A stretch of 64,000 nt of DNA, from assembly GCA_965215445.1 (NCBI GenBank), contig CBDCDT010000002.1, positions 1,364,001-1,428,000 of the forward strand, in the 5' to 3' direction. This document shows positions 17,832-26,784 of the stretch, piece after piece (position 1 is the stretch's first letter; each line of letters starts with the position of its first letter). This stretch comes from CBDBLK01 sp965215445. GTDB lineage: Bacteria > Bdellovibrionota > Bacteriovoracia > Bacteriovoracales > Bacteriovoracaceae. The translations under genes and the position numbers were made by a program. A model generated the notes under the pieces. The model was not told the origin of the DNA. It saw only the letters and a program-made list of their open reading frames with translations, and did not search any database.

Positions 17832-19205
17832 CTAAGACTTTGACGGCGTAAGGTTTTGAATTAATTTGAAACTTTTCAGGTAATTGACCGCCTGGATAAC
17901 CTGATAATCCGTGGTGGGGTCGTAGCGCTTGAAAGGGCCTTGTGCATCTTTTTTTGCCCTTTTGGCCTTGCGCACTTTTTCTGTGCGTTCTTTGCGCTTT
18001 TGGCGCTCTCGCTTTTCGCGTTCGAGGCGCTCTTTTTTCTCGCTTTCGGTTTCAATAGTGGCGATCAGGTGGTTTTTTAGGTCTGTCTCGCGGACAAAGT
18101 GTGCAGGCCTTCTGTTGGCGGCCACCCAATCTCCTTCAAATTCTTCGACGACCACGTCCGGGCGAATCCCGATGGCCTGAATTTTTTTGGAAGAAGGGGT
18201 CATGTATTGGGCGATGGTGAGTTTAACTCCGCGCTCACTTCCTATTTTGGCCACCGATTGGACTGAACCCTTGCCAAATGTCGGGGTTCCCATCACCAAG
18301 GCGCGCTTGGCATCTTGCAAGGCCCCCGCCACGATTTCCGAGGCCGAGGCCGAGGCACCGTTAACCAGTACCACCATGGGGATGTCCAATTCCTTGTATC
18401 CACCTTTTTTGACGTAGTGAATTTCGCGCGCCTTGGGATCCCTCCCTTCGGTGGAAACCACGATTCCCTCGCGCAAAAATATGCTGGAGAGATTGACCGC
18501 TTCGTCGAGCAGGCCTCCGGGATTAAAGCGCAAGTCTAAAATAAGTCCCTTGAGGTCTTTTTTGCCTTTGGATTTTCGCATTTTTTGTAGGGCGCGGGAA
18601 ACTTGTTGGGAGCAATTTTTTTGGAATTGGGTGAGCCGGACGTAAGCGTATTGGTTTTGCAGCAATTGAGGTTTAACTGCTGATACTTTGATAATTTCCC
18701 GTTTGAGGGCAAAGCGTTTGATTTTGGGGTTGCCTTTGCGTTCGATGCCCACCGAGATTTTGCTGCCGGGTTTGCCGCGCATACGGTGGATCGCCTCTTC
18801 CAATGTCATGCCAGTGATCAGGTTTCCGTCGATTTCAACAATTTTATCCCCCGGCCTGATGCCCGCTTTGAAGGCGGGAGTGTCGTCAATGGGGGTTATC
18901 ACCACAATGCTTCCGTCTTTTTGACCGACTTCAATTCCCAGACCGCCAAATTTTCCGGAAGTGTCTTCCTGGATTTTGGCAAAAAATTTCTTGTCCAAAA
19001 AGGTGGAGTGGGGGTCGAGGGTGCTCATCATGCCCTTGATGGCACCTTGAACCAAAACTTCGGTGTCTACCTGACGGTAGTATTGGTTTTCAATCAAAAA
19101 GAGAACTTTGTTGAAAAGCTCCAGGCTTTCAAAGCGCGACTTTTCTTTTTGAGCGCCGTAGGTGCTGCCTATGCTGATGCTGATGATGAAAAAGATGACT
19201 CTCAT
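17832..19205 (-). CDS. ctpA: C-terminal processing peptidase (S41 family)
   Basis: 457 aa. A signal peptide is followed by a PDZ domain (~95-175: GLGIEVGQKDG...PAFKAGIRPGDKIVEIDG) and an S41 protease core. The Ser-Lys dyad is visible as VNGASASASE (Ser, ~285) and TFGKGS (Lys, ~310). A highly charged Lys/Arg/Glu tail (~375-430) is unusual and probably helical. CtpA/Prc enzymes trim periplasmic substrates, including cell-wall hydrolases, which fits the adjoining EnvC-like and M23 genes. The start overlaps the stop of the envC-like gene (ATGA). Confidence 0.94.
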   Translation of the reverse strand: MRVIFFIISISIGSTYGAQKEKSRFESLELFNKVLFLIENQYYRQVDTEVLVQGAIKGMMSTLDPHSTFLDKKFFAKIQEDTSGKFGGLGIEVGQKDGSIVVITPIDDTPAFKAGIRPGDKIVEIDGNLITGMTLEEAIHRMRGKPGSKISVGIERKGNPKIKRFALKREIIKVSAVKPQLLQNQYAYVRLTQFQKNCSQQVSRALQKMRKSKGKKDLKGLILDLRFNPGGLLDEAVNLSSIFLREGIVVSTEGRDPKAREIHYVKKGGYKELDIPMVVLVNGASASASEIVAGALQDAKRALVMGTPTFGKGSVQSVAKIGSERGVKLTIAQYMTPSSKKIQAIGIRPDVVVEEFEGDWVAANRRPAHFVRETDLKNHLIATIETESEKKERLEREKRERQKRKERTEKVRKAKRAKKDAQGPFKRYDPTTDYQVIQAVNYLKSFKLIQNLTPSKS

Positions 19206-20239
19206 GCTTTATCCCGGGCAAGGCCTTTTTTGGCGGTCCAGTTGCGATCCAAAAGATGAATAGTGTTTTGGGCCTTGTTTTTCTTTCTCACTTCAAAATA
19301 AAACTTTCCCGAACTTTGGGGATATTCGACGGTGTAACCCAAAATTTCTCCTTCGGCAACTGAAGTGCCTTTTTTGACTTGAGTTTCAAAAGGGCCGAGC
19401 AGAATACTGCGCGTCTCAAGGCCGTGGTCGATCATGACGACGTGACCAAATGTCGACAACGTGTCGGAGTAAACAATTTTTCCTTTGCGGGTGGCCCGCA
19501 CGGGCTGGCGCTTGCTGTAAATATAAGTCACCCCTTTTTTACCGTATTCGAGTTTTTTATGCTTTTCCAGAGGTGGCACAAAAAGGCCTAAGTTTTTTTG
19601 CCATCTCTTCTTTTTGGCGGTAAGTCTGGGAGTGGTGCGCTTCCCTTTTTTCATTTTCTGTTTCAGACCGTAAAAGGCGCGCTTTTCTTCCAGATAAACG
19701 TGGGTTTTGGAGCTTTTTTGTCTTTGCATAAGCTCGATTAAAGAAGAGAGTTGATCTTCAAGCTCCGTATATTCGTTTAACCGTCCGGTCAGATATTTCA
19801 TCTCTGACTTCAAGGTTTTAATTTGGACGAGGTTATTTTCCAAAGTGAGCGTTTTCTTTTTCAGGTTTTGCTTCATAATTTTGGTGGCCAAAAGCTCCGC
19901 CGCTTCACGCTTGTCAATTTCCGAAAGCAGGATTTTACCCAAAAGTTTTTTGGACTGGGCCAATTCGCTTTCAACCTTATGCGCTCTCGCCTCCAGGGAT
20001 TGATTCAATAAAAAAATCTGTTCTTCAATTTCTCTTTTCTTTCCCACCACGCGTTTGAATTTTCTATTTTTGTGACCGAGGCCTTTTTCGAGGGAATCAA
20101 TTTCCCCACTCAAGCGGTTTATGCTTTGCTTTTTGGCGACAATTTCCTTGGTGAGAGTTGGAGGTGATAGCTTTTGACTTGGACGGGCAAAAAGGGAACT
20201 CAAAAAAAAGCAAGAGATCAGGATGGCAAAAAGTTTCAT
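19202..20239 (-). CDS. EnvC-like septal protein with degenerate LytM domain
   Basis: 345 aa. A signal peptide precedes two long coiled coils (~25-200) and a C-terminal LytM fold (~235-335). The LytM active-site residues are missing: no HxxxD in the VTYIYSKRQPVRA region and FYFEVRK where HxH is expected. This is the EnvC pattern, in which a catalytically dead LytM domain activates amidases at the septum under FtsEX control. It follows ftsX directly, the arrangement expected for an FtsEX partner. Confidence 0.88.
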   Translation of the reverse strand: MKLFAILISCFFLSSLFARPSQKLSPPTLTKEIVAKKQSINRLSGEIDSLEKGLGHKNRKFKRVVGKKREIEEQIFLLNQSLEARAHKVESELAQSKKLLGKILLSEIDKREAAELLATKIMKQNLKKKTLTLENNLVQIKTLKSEMKYLTGRLNEYTELEDQLSSLIELMQRQKSSKTHVYLEEKRAFYGLKQKMKKGKRTTPRLTAKKKRWQKNLGLFVPPLEKHKKLEYGKKGVTYIYSKRQPVRATRKGKIVYSDTLSTFGHVVMIDHGLETRSILLGPFETQVKKGTSVAEGEILGYTVEYPQSSGKFYFEVRKKNKAQNTIHLLDRNWTAKKGLARDKA

Positions 20240-21028
20240 CTAGGTATTCCATTGATAATTTTTGAAGGTGAAAAGAAAGTTCAGGCCTGCCGGGATGGCG
20301 ATCATGGAAAGCCCCATCCATTGAATTTTTCCCATCAGCAAGGATAAAACAATTCCTGCGCCTACCACGATAAAACAGGCCATCAGGTAGGTTTTGACGG
20401 CGACATGACAGCGGCGTTGAAAATTCTCTATCACATAGGCCATTTTTTTGATTGGCCCCAAAATCCAGATTCCCGCAAAAAACCAAAAGACAAACGACAC
20501 CGCCAGTGCCAGAGAACTTCCCGCCCATCTTATCCATTTGAGAAATTGACTGGTTTTTTGTGTCGGCCCAAAGTTTTTGACATTCCCCAAAATGACATCT
20601 TTGTCTCTCACCAGGCGCACGATATAATCGCGGATGAGTTGCTGGGCGCGGGGCCTGATCTTTTCACTGAGGACGACTTTCAGACCAAAATAACTCATTT
20701 GAGAGAGTTCTTTTGGGAAGTGAAGGTCGTGTGCCGACAGCAAGGTTTGCGCCTTCTTTTCAATATTTTGAGAGTCGAGAATTTGAATTTTTTCGATTCC
20801 CGGCAAACTGACCAGTTTGCGTTGCAATTCTCCAGCACTGTGCCGGGAAGAAATCAAGGCGTAAAAATAGCTTCCTCTTTCGGGGCCGCGAACGAATTTT
20901 TCAAGCTGGGAATCGACCAGTTCTTTTTGAGAGGCGACCAAAACGGCGGTCACTCCAAGCAGCAGAAAAAAGAATCCCCGCACTGGATGTTTTCCGAGTT
21001 GAAAAAAATATTGGTTTAAATAAAACAT
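20240..21028 (-). CDS. ftsX: Cell-division ABC permease FtsX
   Basis: 262 aa from the ATG at 21028, which overlaps the ftsE stop by 13 bp. There is one N-terminal membrane helix (~17-36) and a periplasmic loop (~40-140) with the FtsX features SSRHSAGELQRKL and LSQMSYFGLKVVL. Three more helices form the C-terminal half. FtsX passes the FtsE ATPase cycle to periplasmic activators such as EnvC, encoded next. Sequence similarity is low, as usual for FtsX; the call rests on topology and position. Confidence 0.87.
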   Translation of the reverse strand: MFYLNQYFFQLGKHPVRGFFFLLLGVTAVLVASQKELVDSQLEKFVRGPERGSYFYALISSRHSAGELQRKLVSLPGIEKIQILDSQNIEKKAQTLLSAHDLHFPKELSQMSYFGLKVVLSEKIRPRAQQLIRDYIVRLVRDKDVILGNVKNFGPTQKTSQFLKWIRWAGSSLALAVSFVFWFFAGIWILGPIKKMAYVIENFQRRCHVAVKTYLMACFIVVGAGIVLSLLMGKIQWMGLSMIAIPAGLNFLFTFKNYQWNT

Positions 21029-21735
21029 GCATGCCCCGAATAAATCAGGCGGCCTTTGTCCAAATGGACGATGCGGCCAGAGAATTTCTTGACCAAGTCT
21101 CGGTTGTGGGATGCCCACACTACGGTAAGGCCCCTTTTGGCATTGTAGAGATAGAGAATGTCGTAGATTTTTTTGGCGCTTTCATAATCCAAACTGGCAG
21201 TGGGTTCGTCGGCCAAAACCACGTCGGGACGGGACAACATCGCTCTCAAGAAACTGATTTGTTGTTTTAAACCTCCATTGGCCTTATGCGGCCGCAGGTG
21301 CAGGCGATCGGTTATCCCCAGGACTTTGGCCAGTTCCTGCATATCACTGGCAAATTCGTCGCGGTTTCTATAAAGGGCGGGATCAAAAGAGGCCCATAAA
21401 TTGGCCTCCAGAGTGTAGTCGGGGATGAGCCTTAAATCCTGAAAGATGGGAACCACAAAACAAGTGCCTCGACTGCGCTTTCCCAGAGAAAAAACTCTTC
21501 CCTCACTGGGTTGGACAGTTCCACCCAAAACTTTGAGCAAAGTGGTTTTGCCCGCTCCCGAAGGCCCGGTGATAAAAACAATCTCGCCTTCTCCCACCTC
21601 GAAGTGGATTTCCCGCAAGGCGGTCATGGCACCAAATCTTACGGAGACATTTTCCAAAGACAAAAGTTTTCTGGAGTGGCCCTTGTGCAGGGGCGCCTGA
21701 TTCGAGTTCTTCAATGGCGAAGGGCCTTGAAACAT
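21016..21735 (-). CDS. ftsE: Cell-division ATP-binding protein FtsE
   Basis: 239 aa. Walker A GPSGAGKTT (~57-65), Walker B VVLADEPTASLD and H-loop WASHNRD are intact. The ABC signature reads KANGGLKQQ instead of LSGGQQQ, keeping only the two glycines. A ~25-residue N-terminal extension precedes the usual start (LLSLENVSVRFG). FtsE pairs with FtsX, whose gene overlaps this one. The nearest upstream gene is pilT, separated by 119 bp that holds only a weak 5-bp hairpin (CACCA/TGGTG). Confidence 0.9.
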   Translation of the reverse strand: MFQGPSPLKNSNQAPLHKGHSRKLLSLENVSVRFGAMTALREIHFEVGEGEIVFITGPSGAGKTTLLKVLGGTVQPSEGRVFSLGKRSRGTCFVVPIFQDLRLIPDYTLEANLWASFDPALYRNRDEFASDMQELAKVLGITDRLHLRPHKANGGLKQQISFLRAMLSRPDVVLADEPTASLDYESAKKIYDILYLYNAKRGLTVVWASHNRDLVKKFSGRIVHLDKGRLIYSGHACFI

Positions 21736-21854
21736 GATTCAAACCAATCCTTAGGTATACCTTTAAATCATCCTGACTTAAGGGGAAATCTGACTTCCCT
21801 GGTTCTTATTTTACACCAAGGAGGTGGTGCTTTTCAAGTTGTGCGCTTGTGCGA

Positions 21855-22946
21855 TTAGTCAAGTTCCAGCCGCTTGACAAAATCGGACTCCGTAGGAGTC
21901 GCCTCAAAGGCCGTTTCGCGGGTGATGACTTTATTTGCATGTAGCTCCATCAAGTGTTGTTCAAAAGACTGGGAGCCGTTGCCGCCGGGGCCATAATTTT
22001 CTTTAATAATGTCAATTAACCTTCCGATAGGCTCAAACCCTTCAATAACTTCTCTCACTCCCGGCGTGGTGACCATGATTTCCATCGCCACCGCCACGCC
22101 CTTGTCGTCAATAGTGGGCAGCATTTTTTGACTTATGGAAGAGTGAAAAGTCACCGACAGGCGCTTCCTTACTTCCTGTTGTTCCTCGCCGGAAAACATG
22201 GAGAGAATCCGCCCCAGCGTGGTGAGCGCATCCGTGGTGTGCATGGTGGAGAAGACGGCATGCCCAGTTTCCGCCGCCTTGAGGGCAATGTGGACGGTTT
22301 CGGGGTCGCGCATTTCACCGATCAAAATGACGTCGGGGTCTTGCCTCAGGGCCGATCTCAAAGCGGTTTGAAAATCGGGAGTGTCCAGGCCGATTTCCCT
22401 TTGGGAAAAGCGCGCTTTGTTTGGTTTGTGCAAAAATTCAACGGGGTCTTCAATGGTGATAATGTGTGCTCGGCGGTTTTGATTGATATAATTCATCATC
22501 GCCGCCAAGGTGGTCGATTTGCCTGAACCCGTCGCCCCGGTCACGAGAACCAGTCCGCTTTTTTGCAGGCAAATATCTTGCAAAACTTTGGGGCAGTCGA
22601 GTTGTTCGAGAGTGGGAATTTGCAAATTGATAATTCTAAAAATGGCCGCCATTTGTCCGTTGGAGGAAAACAGGTTGTAGCGCAGTCTGCAAATGTCGGG
22701 CAGGGTAAACCCTCCATCAAAATCCTGCAGACCCACCTTTACGGCCCCCTGGCCCTCCGATTTTTCCAAAATAATTGAAGCGATACTCTCCACGTCCTCC
22801 GCCAAAAAGGCCCGCGTCTGAATATCCACCAATTCTCCCCGAATTCTCAGGTAAGGGGCCTCTCCGGTTTTAATGTGAATATCGCTGGCATTATTTTGAA
22901 TCGCCACTTTAACCAGGTCGATAAAATTTTTCTCCCCAAAGGCCAT
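21855..22946 (-). CDS. pilT: Type IV pilus retraction ATPase PilT
   Basis: 363 aa, standard PilT length. Visible motifs are SDIHIKTGEAP near the N-terminus, Walker A GATGSGKST (~137-145), the Asp box EDPVEF, Walker B DVILIGEMRD, and the His box ETGHAVFSTMHT. PilT is the cytoplasmic hexameric motor that depolymerises type IV pili for twitching. An AAGGGGA Shine-Dalgarno precedes the ATG. It is divergent from the glycosyltransferase gene; no other pilus genes are in the window. Confidence 0.95.
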   Translation of the reverse strand: MAFGEKNFIDLVKVAIQNNASDIHIKTGEAPYLRIRGELVDIQTRAFLAEDVESIASIILEKSEGQGAVKVGLQDFDGGFTLPDICRLRYNLFSSNGQMAAIFRIINLQIPTLEQLDCPKVLQDICLQKSGLVLVTGATGSGKSTTLAAMMNYINQNRRAHIITIEDPVEFLHKPNKARFSQREIGLDTPDFQTALRSALRQDPDVILIGEMRDPETVHIALKAAETGHAVFSTMHTTDALTTLGRILSMFSGEEQQEVRKRLSVTFHSSISQKMLPTIDDKGVAVAMEIMVTTPGVREVIEGFEPIGRLIDIIKENYGPGGNGSQSFEQHLMELHANKVITRETAFEATPTESDFVKRLELD

Positions 22947-22994
22947 AAAAGCTTCCCCTTTTACCCTCCTTTATTCTATCGTGAGGCCACGCAA

Positions 22995-24026
22995 ATGGGA
23001 AAAAATATGGATCAAAATTTTCAGAACATCCTCATTATCCGCTTTTCTTCGCTGGGGGACATCGTACAGGCGATGGGAGTTCTGGCGCCCTTGAAAAAGG
23101 CCTTTCCCGAACTCGATATTGATTGGGCCACCAAGGCCGAATTTGCTCCCCTCTTGCAAGGCAGAGAGGAAATTAATCAAGTTTTTGCCCTTCAAAAGGA
23201 GCAGGGCCTTTGGGGACTTTTGCGCTTGGGATGGAAATTGCGCAAAAAGCGTTACTGTCTGATCTACGATGCCCACTCCAACCTGCGAAGTCTGGTTTTG
23301 TGGTGGGTTTTAAGGCCCTTTTCCACTTCGCGCTGGGTTCGTCGTTCCAAGGAACGCTGGAGGCGCTTTTTATTGTTTCAATTGGGAATCAACCGCTTTC
23401 CCGCGCCTTTTAAAGGCAGCCTGAGCTACTTTCGGCCGCTCAAAAAGATATGGCCACACATGGATGCACCCAGCTCTGGCCATTGGCCTGTATTATCTTT
23501 GCCGCATCCTTGGGAAGAGCGCTTGGGAGCAAAACTGGGACGGGCCGTGGTGCTGGTTCCGGGGGCGGCCTGGCCTTTAAAGCGCTGGCCTTTGCAACAT
23601 TTTAAAAAACTGATTGCACTTTTGCCCGAGCAGTTATTTGTGGTTTTGGGCGGCCCCGAGGAAATTTTTTGTCAGGAGTTGGAAGACCTTTTTCCAGACA
23701 GAGTGACAAACCTTGCGGGAAAACTCGATCTCAGGGATGCTTGTTCCATCGTTGCACGCACTGGACTCGTCGTTGCCGCCGATACCGGCCTTATCCATGT
23801 GGCCGATCTTGCGGGAACTCCGGGCCTGTCCTTAATGGGGCCGACCGCCTTCGGGTTTTGTACCCATCCGCACATTCACACTCTCGAAGTTGAACTCGCT
23901 TGCAGGCCCTGCACCAAAGACGGCCGCGGGCGCTGCTCTCAAGACGTTTACCAAAAGTGTATGTTGGAGATTACTCCGCAAATGGTTGCCGAAAAGGCAT
24001 TACAGCTACTTGCAGATTTGGCGTAA
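22995..24026 (+). CDS. Glycosyltransferase family 9 (heptosyltransferase-like)
   Basis: 343 aa. The N-terminus (ILIIRFSSLGDIVQAMGVLAPLKKAFP) is the GT9 signature. The C-terminal half has VLVPGAAWPLKRWP, VVLGGPEE, and the nucleotide-sugar site AADTGLIHVADLAGTPGLSLMGPT. GT9 enzymes transfer heptose from ADP-heptose to lipid A-core; the exact acceptor is not readable. The ATG at 22995 is chosen because homology begins there. The 3' end overlaps a small convergent gene by 56 bp. Confidence 0.92.
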   Translation: MGKNMDQNFQNILIIRFSSLGDIVQAMGVLAPLKKAFPELDIDWATKAEFAPLLQGREEINQVFALQKEQGLWGLLRLGWKLRKKRYCLIYDAHSNLRSLVLWWVLRPFSTSRWVRRSKERWRRFLLFQLGINRFPAPFKGSLSYFRPLKKIWPHMDAPSSGHWPVLSLPHPWEERLGAKLGRAVVLVPGAAWPLKRWPLQHFKKLIALLPEQLFVVLGGPEEIFCQELEDLFPDRVTNLAGKLDLRDACSIVARTGLVVAADTGLIHVADLAGTPGLSLMGPTAFGFCTHPHIHTLEVELACRPCTKDGRGRCSQDVYQKCMLEITPQMVAEKALQLLADLA

Positions 24027-24207
24027 ACCCCCGGTTTATATGGGACAGGCGCCTCGAATGTTGAAGAAGTTCGCCGGGATTGAGGTTTTCCCTCAATTCG
24101 GTAACGAGGGCCTTGACTTCGGGGGGGACGCTATTTTGTGCTGTCCCCGTTGGGGCCGCAAAAGTGCCGAGCGAAAAGATAGCGGACAAGATGAAAGTTG
24201 TTTTCAC
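23971..24207 (-). CDS. Small exported protein, unknown
   Basis: 78 aa starting at GTG (24207), six nt after a strong AAGGAG. The leader KTTFILSAIFSLGTFAAPTGTA is a convincing signal peptide; the mature part (~55 aa) is hydrophilic with no cysteines. It lies 13 bp after the stop of the SH3-like protein gene, so the two are probably co-transcribed and may work together. The 3' end overlaps the glycosyltransferase gene on the opposite strand. Confidence 0.6.
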   Translation of the reverse strand: MKTTFILSAIFSLGTFAAPTGTAQNSVPPEVKALVTELRENLNPGELLQHSRRLSHINRGFTPNLQVAVMPFRQPFAE

Positions 24208-24220
24208 AGGAATCTCCTTC

Positions 24221-25240
24221 TCAGTTACAAGGCCGGGCAATGCCATCGAGGATGCTGGTCATCGCGTTTTGAATTGTTACGTCGAGATCGGCCGCAGTGA
24301 TAATGGATGCAATTGTTTTTGTCTGTCCCGTTAATTTGGCGTAATGATCTTTGATGCGTTCTTCTCTGACCTCTTCAGGGAAATTTTGAAAGCGATTCCA
24401 CCGGCAAGTGTATTCGTTGCGAGTATTCAAAAGAGAATTCAATTTTTCCAAGAGGGCAGCGGCAGCCTCAGTGCGGTATTTGCCGTCTGGATGGCGCTTG
24501 ATGTATTCCACTTTTCCATTGTAATGAAGGCCTCTTCTGGGGCCTGTATTGCAAAGAAGCGAACCTTCGCACTCCCCGCGCCAGCTGTGATTTGAGGCCA
24601 CCCAGGCAATTTCATCTGCGATGGGAGTTTGTCGGTATTTGTCGTGCAATGACCAGAAAATATCTGGTTCTACAATCCATCCTCCTCCAATTTCGTGATA
24701 ACTGATTCGGCCCTGGTGACGTTGGAGCCAATCTCGAATGTTTAGGGGAAGACAACCAGTAGCACTACCTCCCCTGTAGCACCTTGAAAAAGTCTTGGTG
24801 ATGGCCTTGAGAAGTTGTAGTTCTTGGAGTTGTAGCTGTGCCGACCCTTCGATATCGACTCCTCGCCATTTCATTTCAAAGAGGTTGTGAATGATGTTGA
24901 GACGGCCAAAAGCCAGTTGGTTTCTAGCTCTCATGAGAAATATTTCTCTTAAAGTATGATTTGCAATAGCCTGCAATGCCTGTTCCGGTTTTTGTTCATC
25001 AAAAGAAGTTGTGTAACTAGCGGAGACGAAGCAGTGCCAATTTTCTTCTGCTTTGATAGAAACCCAACGACCTGTTGGGGTGGCCGTGGGAACAACTTCT
25101 ACAACGGCGGGAAATCCAAGTTCTGCAACCAATGTGGCCTCGCGAGAAGCACCAGAGCGACAGGCCACATCCGGTGCCAAAATAGCTACCATTTGGGCGG
25201 ATATTGTTGTTGACATTAAGCAGAAAAGTAAAATTTTCAT
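24221..25240 (-). CDS. Exported protein with possible N-terminal SH3-like domain
   Basis: 339 aa with a short signal peptide (MKILLFCLMSTTISAQ). Residues ~20-75 (VACRSGASREATLV...GRWVSIKAEENWHCFV) resemble a bacterial SH3 (SH3b) domain, which usually binds wall peptides or ligands. The remaining ~260 residues are helical with several Cys (CYRGGSATGCLP, CEGSLLC) and match no family I know. AAGGAGG precedes the ATG at good spacing. It heads a two-gene unit with the small exported protein. Confidence 0.65.
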   Translation of the reverse strand: MKILLFCLMSTTISAQMVAILAPDVACRSGASREATLVAELGFPAVVEVVPTATPTGRWVSIKAEENWHCFVSASYTTSFDEQKPEQALQAIANHTLREIFLMRARNQLAFGRLNIIHNLFEMKWRGVDIEGSAQLQLQELQLLKAITKTFSRCYRGGSATGCLPLNIRDWLQRHQGRISYHEIGGGWIVEPDIFWSLHDKYRQTPIADEIAWVASNHSWRGECEGSLLCNTGPRRGLHYNGKVEYIKRHPDGKYRTEAAAALLEKLNSLLNTRNEYTCRWNRFQNFPEEVREERIKDHYAKLTGQTKTIASIITAADLDVTIQNAMTSILDGIARPCN

Positions 25241-25326
25241 CGGAACCTCCTTTTGGTTTTGGGACAGAGTTTATTTCATTAAGTCGACCACAGATAACCA
25301 AAAGAAATCAAGGGAGTTGCGTTATT

Positions 25327-26697
25327 TTAAGTCTTGCTGGGAATGAGCAATTCCTGGCGCGGGTAAATCACTTTTTTTTGCATCAGATTAGCGCGCATGA
25401 TTCGGGCGATGGAAGTTCCAAAGCGTCGGGCGATGATGGTGAGGTTGTCGCCCCTTTTGACCACATAGGTTCTCATGCCGCGTTTGATTTTAAGTTTTTG
25501 TCCCACTAGGATTTTATTTCGGCGCAATTTATTCCAACGCTTGAGAGAGGTGATGGTGGTGCCAAAGCGCCGGGCGATGTCGGCGAGGTTGTCCCCCCTT
25601 CTCACTTTGTAGTAGGAAGGTGATGCTTTTTTGCGGCGGCGTTTGCTTTTTTTGCCTTTGTAAGCAGTGGTCATTTTTGGCCTGGTTTTTTTGAGCACAG
25701 AGGCCACTGAGCGGGTTTTGTTTTTGGGCACAATCAGGTGAAAGGAGCGGCGGCCGGGGTTAAGGGTTTTATAGCGAATATCGGGATTGAGTTTTTTGAG
25801 CTGGGGATAGGCAATGTCGGTCTTTTGCGCCAGTCCGGCCAGCGAAAAGGGCGTTCTCACTTTCAGACTTTCGGCCTGAGCGTAAAGTTGCACTTCGCGA
25901 GCATCGGCATCCCGCAGATAGTGGGCAAACTGTTTGGATTTGGCCAAATGCCGTGCGGCCGCCACTTTGGGGATATAGTTAATCGTCTCTCGGGGAATTA
26001 ATCCTTTGCGTACCAAGGACAGGTAGTTGCGCGTATTTCCCTTTCTGATGGCGTTGATAATGCGGTATTCTCCGGCGTTGTAAGCACAAAGCGCCAGTTC
26101 CCATGAACCGAAAATATTGTAGAGGTCTTTAAAATAGTTGGCCGCTGCCACTGTCGCCTTGTGAACGTTCCTTCTCTCGTCAACCTGGCGCTCGACCCTC
26201 AGACCGTAGCGCGTGGCCGTGCCCTTGATAAATTGCCAAACTCCCACCGCATTGGCGTGCGAGCGCACTCCCGTGCTGAAACCCGACTCGATCAGGGCCA
26301 CGAAAAGCAGGTCTTCGGGTAGCCTGTGCCGGCGCAAAACCTGGTGCACGGTTTGACGGTATTTGGAGGCGCGTTTGAGAAAGCGGATAAAGCGCGGGCG
26401 GCCTTTTTGGGTGAAATGGTTGATCCAGCGTTGAAAGTGGCGCTTTTTATATTTTAAATGCAGTTGGGGGGCCTTGCTGACTCGGGCCTTTTTCTTTTTC
26501 CGTTTCGGTTTTGCTTTTTGAACTTTCTTGGCGGGAGAGGCCAAATGCCGCTCGACTTTTTGACTTAGCTTTTGTTCTTCTTTCGCTTGGGGTGCCAATT
26601 GCTGTTTGGGGAGTGAGGAAATGGAAGAGCAAGAGGCAAAAAAGAGGAAGGCCGTACCCCCCCAAAGACAAAATACAAAACTTCTTGTTTCCAACAT
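25327..26697 (-). CDS. LysM-containing lytic transglycosylase (MltD-like)
   Basis: 456 aa. A lipoprotein signal ends in FFASC. A basic linker (~35-95) leads to an SLT domain (~115-235) with catalytic Glu in ALIESGFS and VGVWQFIKGTATRYGL. Two LysM modules lie near 360-405 and 410-453 (YKVRRGDNLADIARRFGTT and YVVKRGDNLTIIARRFGTS). It should cleave peptidoglycan glycan strands non-hydrolytically at the outer membrane, with LysM domains binding the wall. An AGGAG lies upstream of the ATG. Divergent from the DnaJ-domain gene. Confidence 0.93.
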   Translation of the reverse strand: MLETRSFVFCLWGGTAFLFFASCSSISSLPKQQLAPQAKEEQKLSQKVERHLASPAKKVQKAKPKRKKKKARVSKAPQLHLKYKKRHFQRWINHFTQKGRPRFIRFLKRASKYRQTVHQVLRRHRLPEDLLFVALIESGFSTGVRSHANAVGVWQFIKGTATRYGLRVERQVDERRNVHKATVAAANYFKDLYNIFGSWELALCAYNAGEYRIINAIRKGNTRNYLSLVRKGLIPRETINYIPKVAAARHLAKSKQFAHYLRDADAREVQLYAQAESLKVRTPFSLAGLAQKTDIAYPQLKKLNPDIRYKTLNPGRRSFHLIVPKNKTRSVASVLKKTRPKMTTAYKGKKSKRRRKKASPSYYKVRRGDNLADIARRFGTTITSLKRWNKLRRNKILVGQKLKIKRGMRTYVVKRGDNLTIIARRFGTSIARIMRANLMQKKVIYPRQELLIPSKT

Positions 26698-26784
26698 GGT
26701 GGGGCACTCCTAGCTTTAGAATCTCTTCTATTCTAACCTATATCTCAAACCTTTTGAAAGCGAGAGGTCTTGAAACAGGAAATC

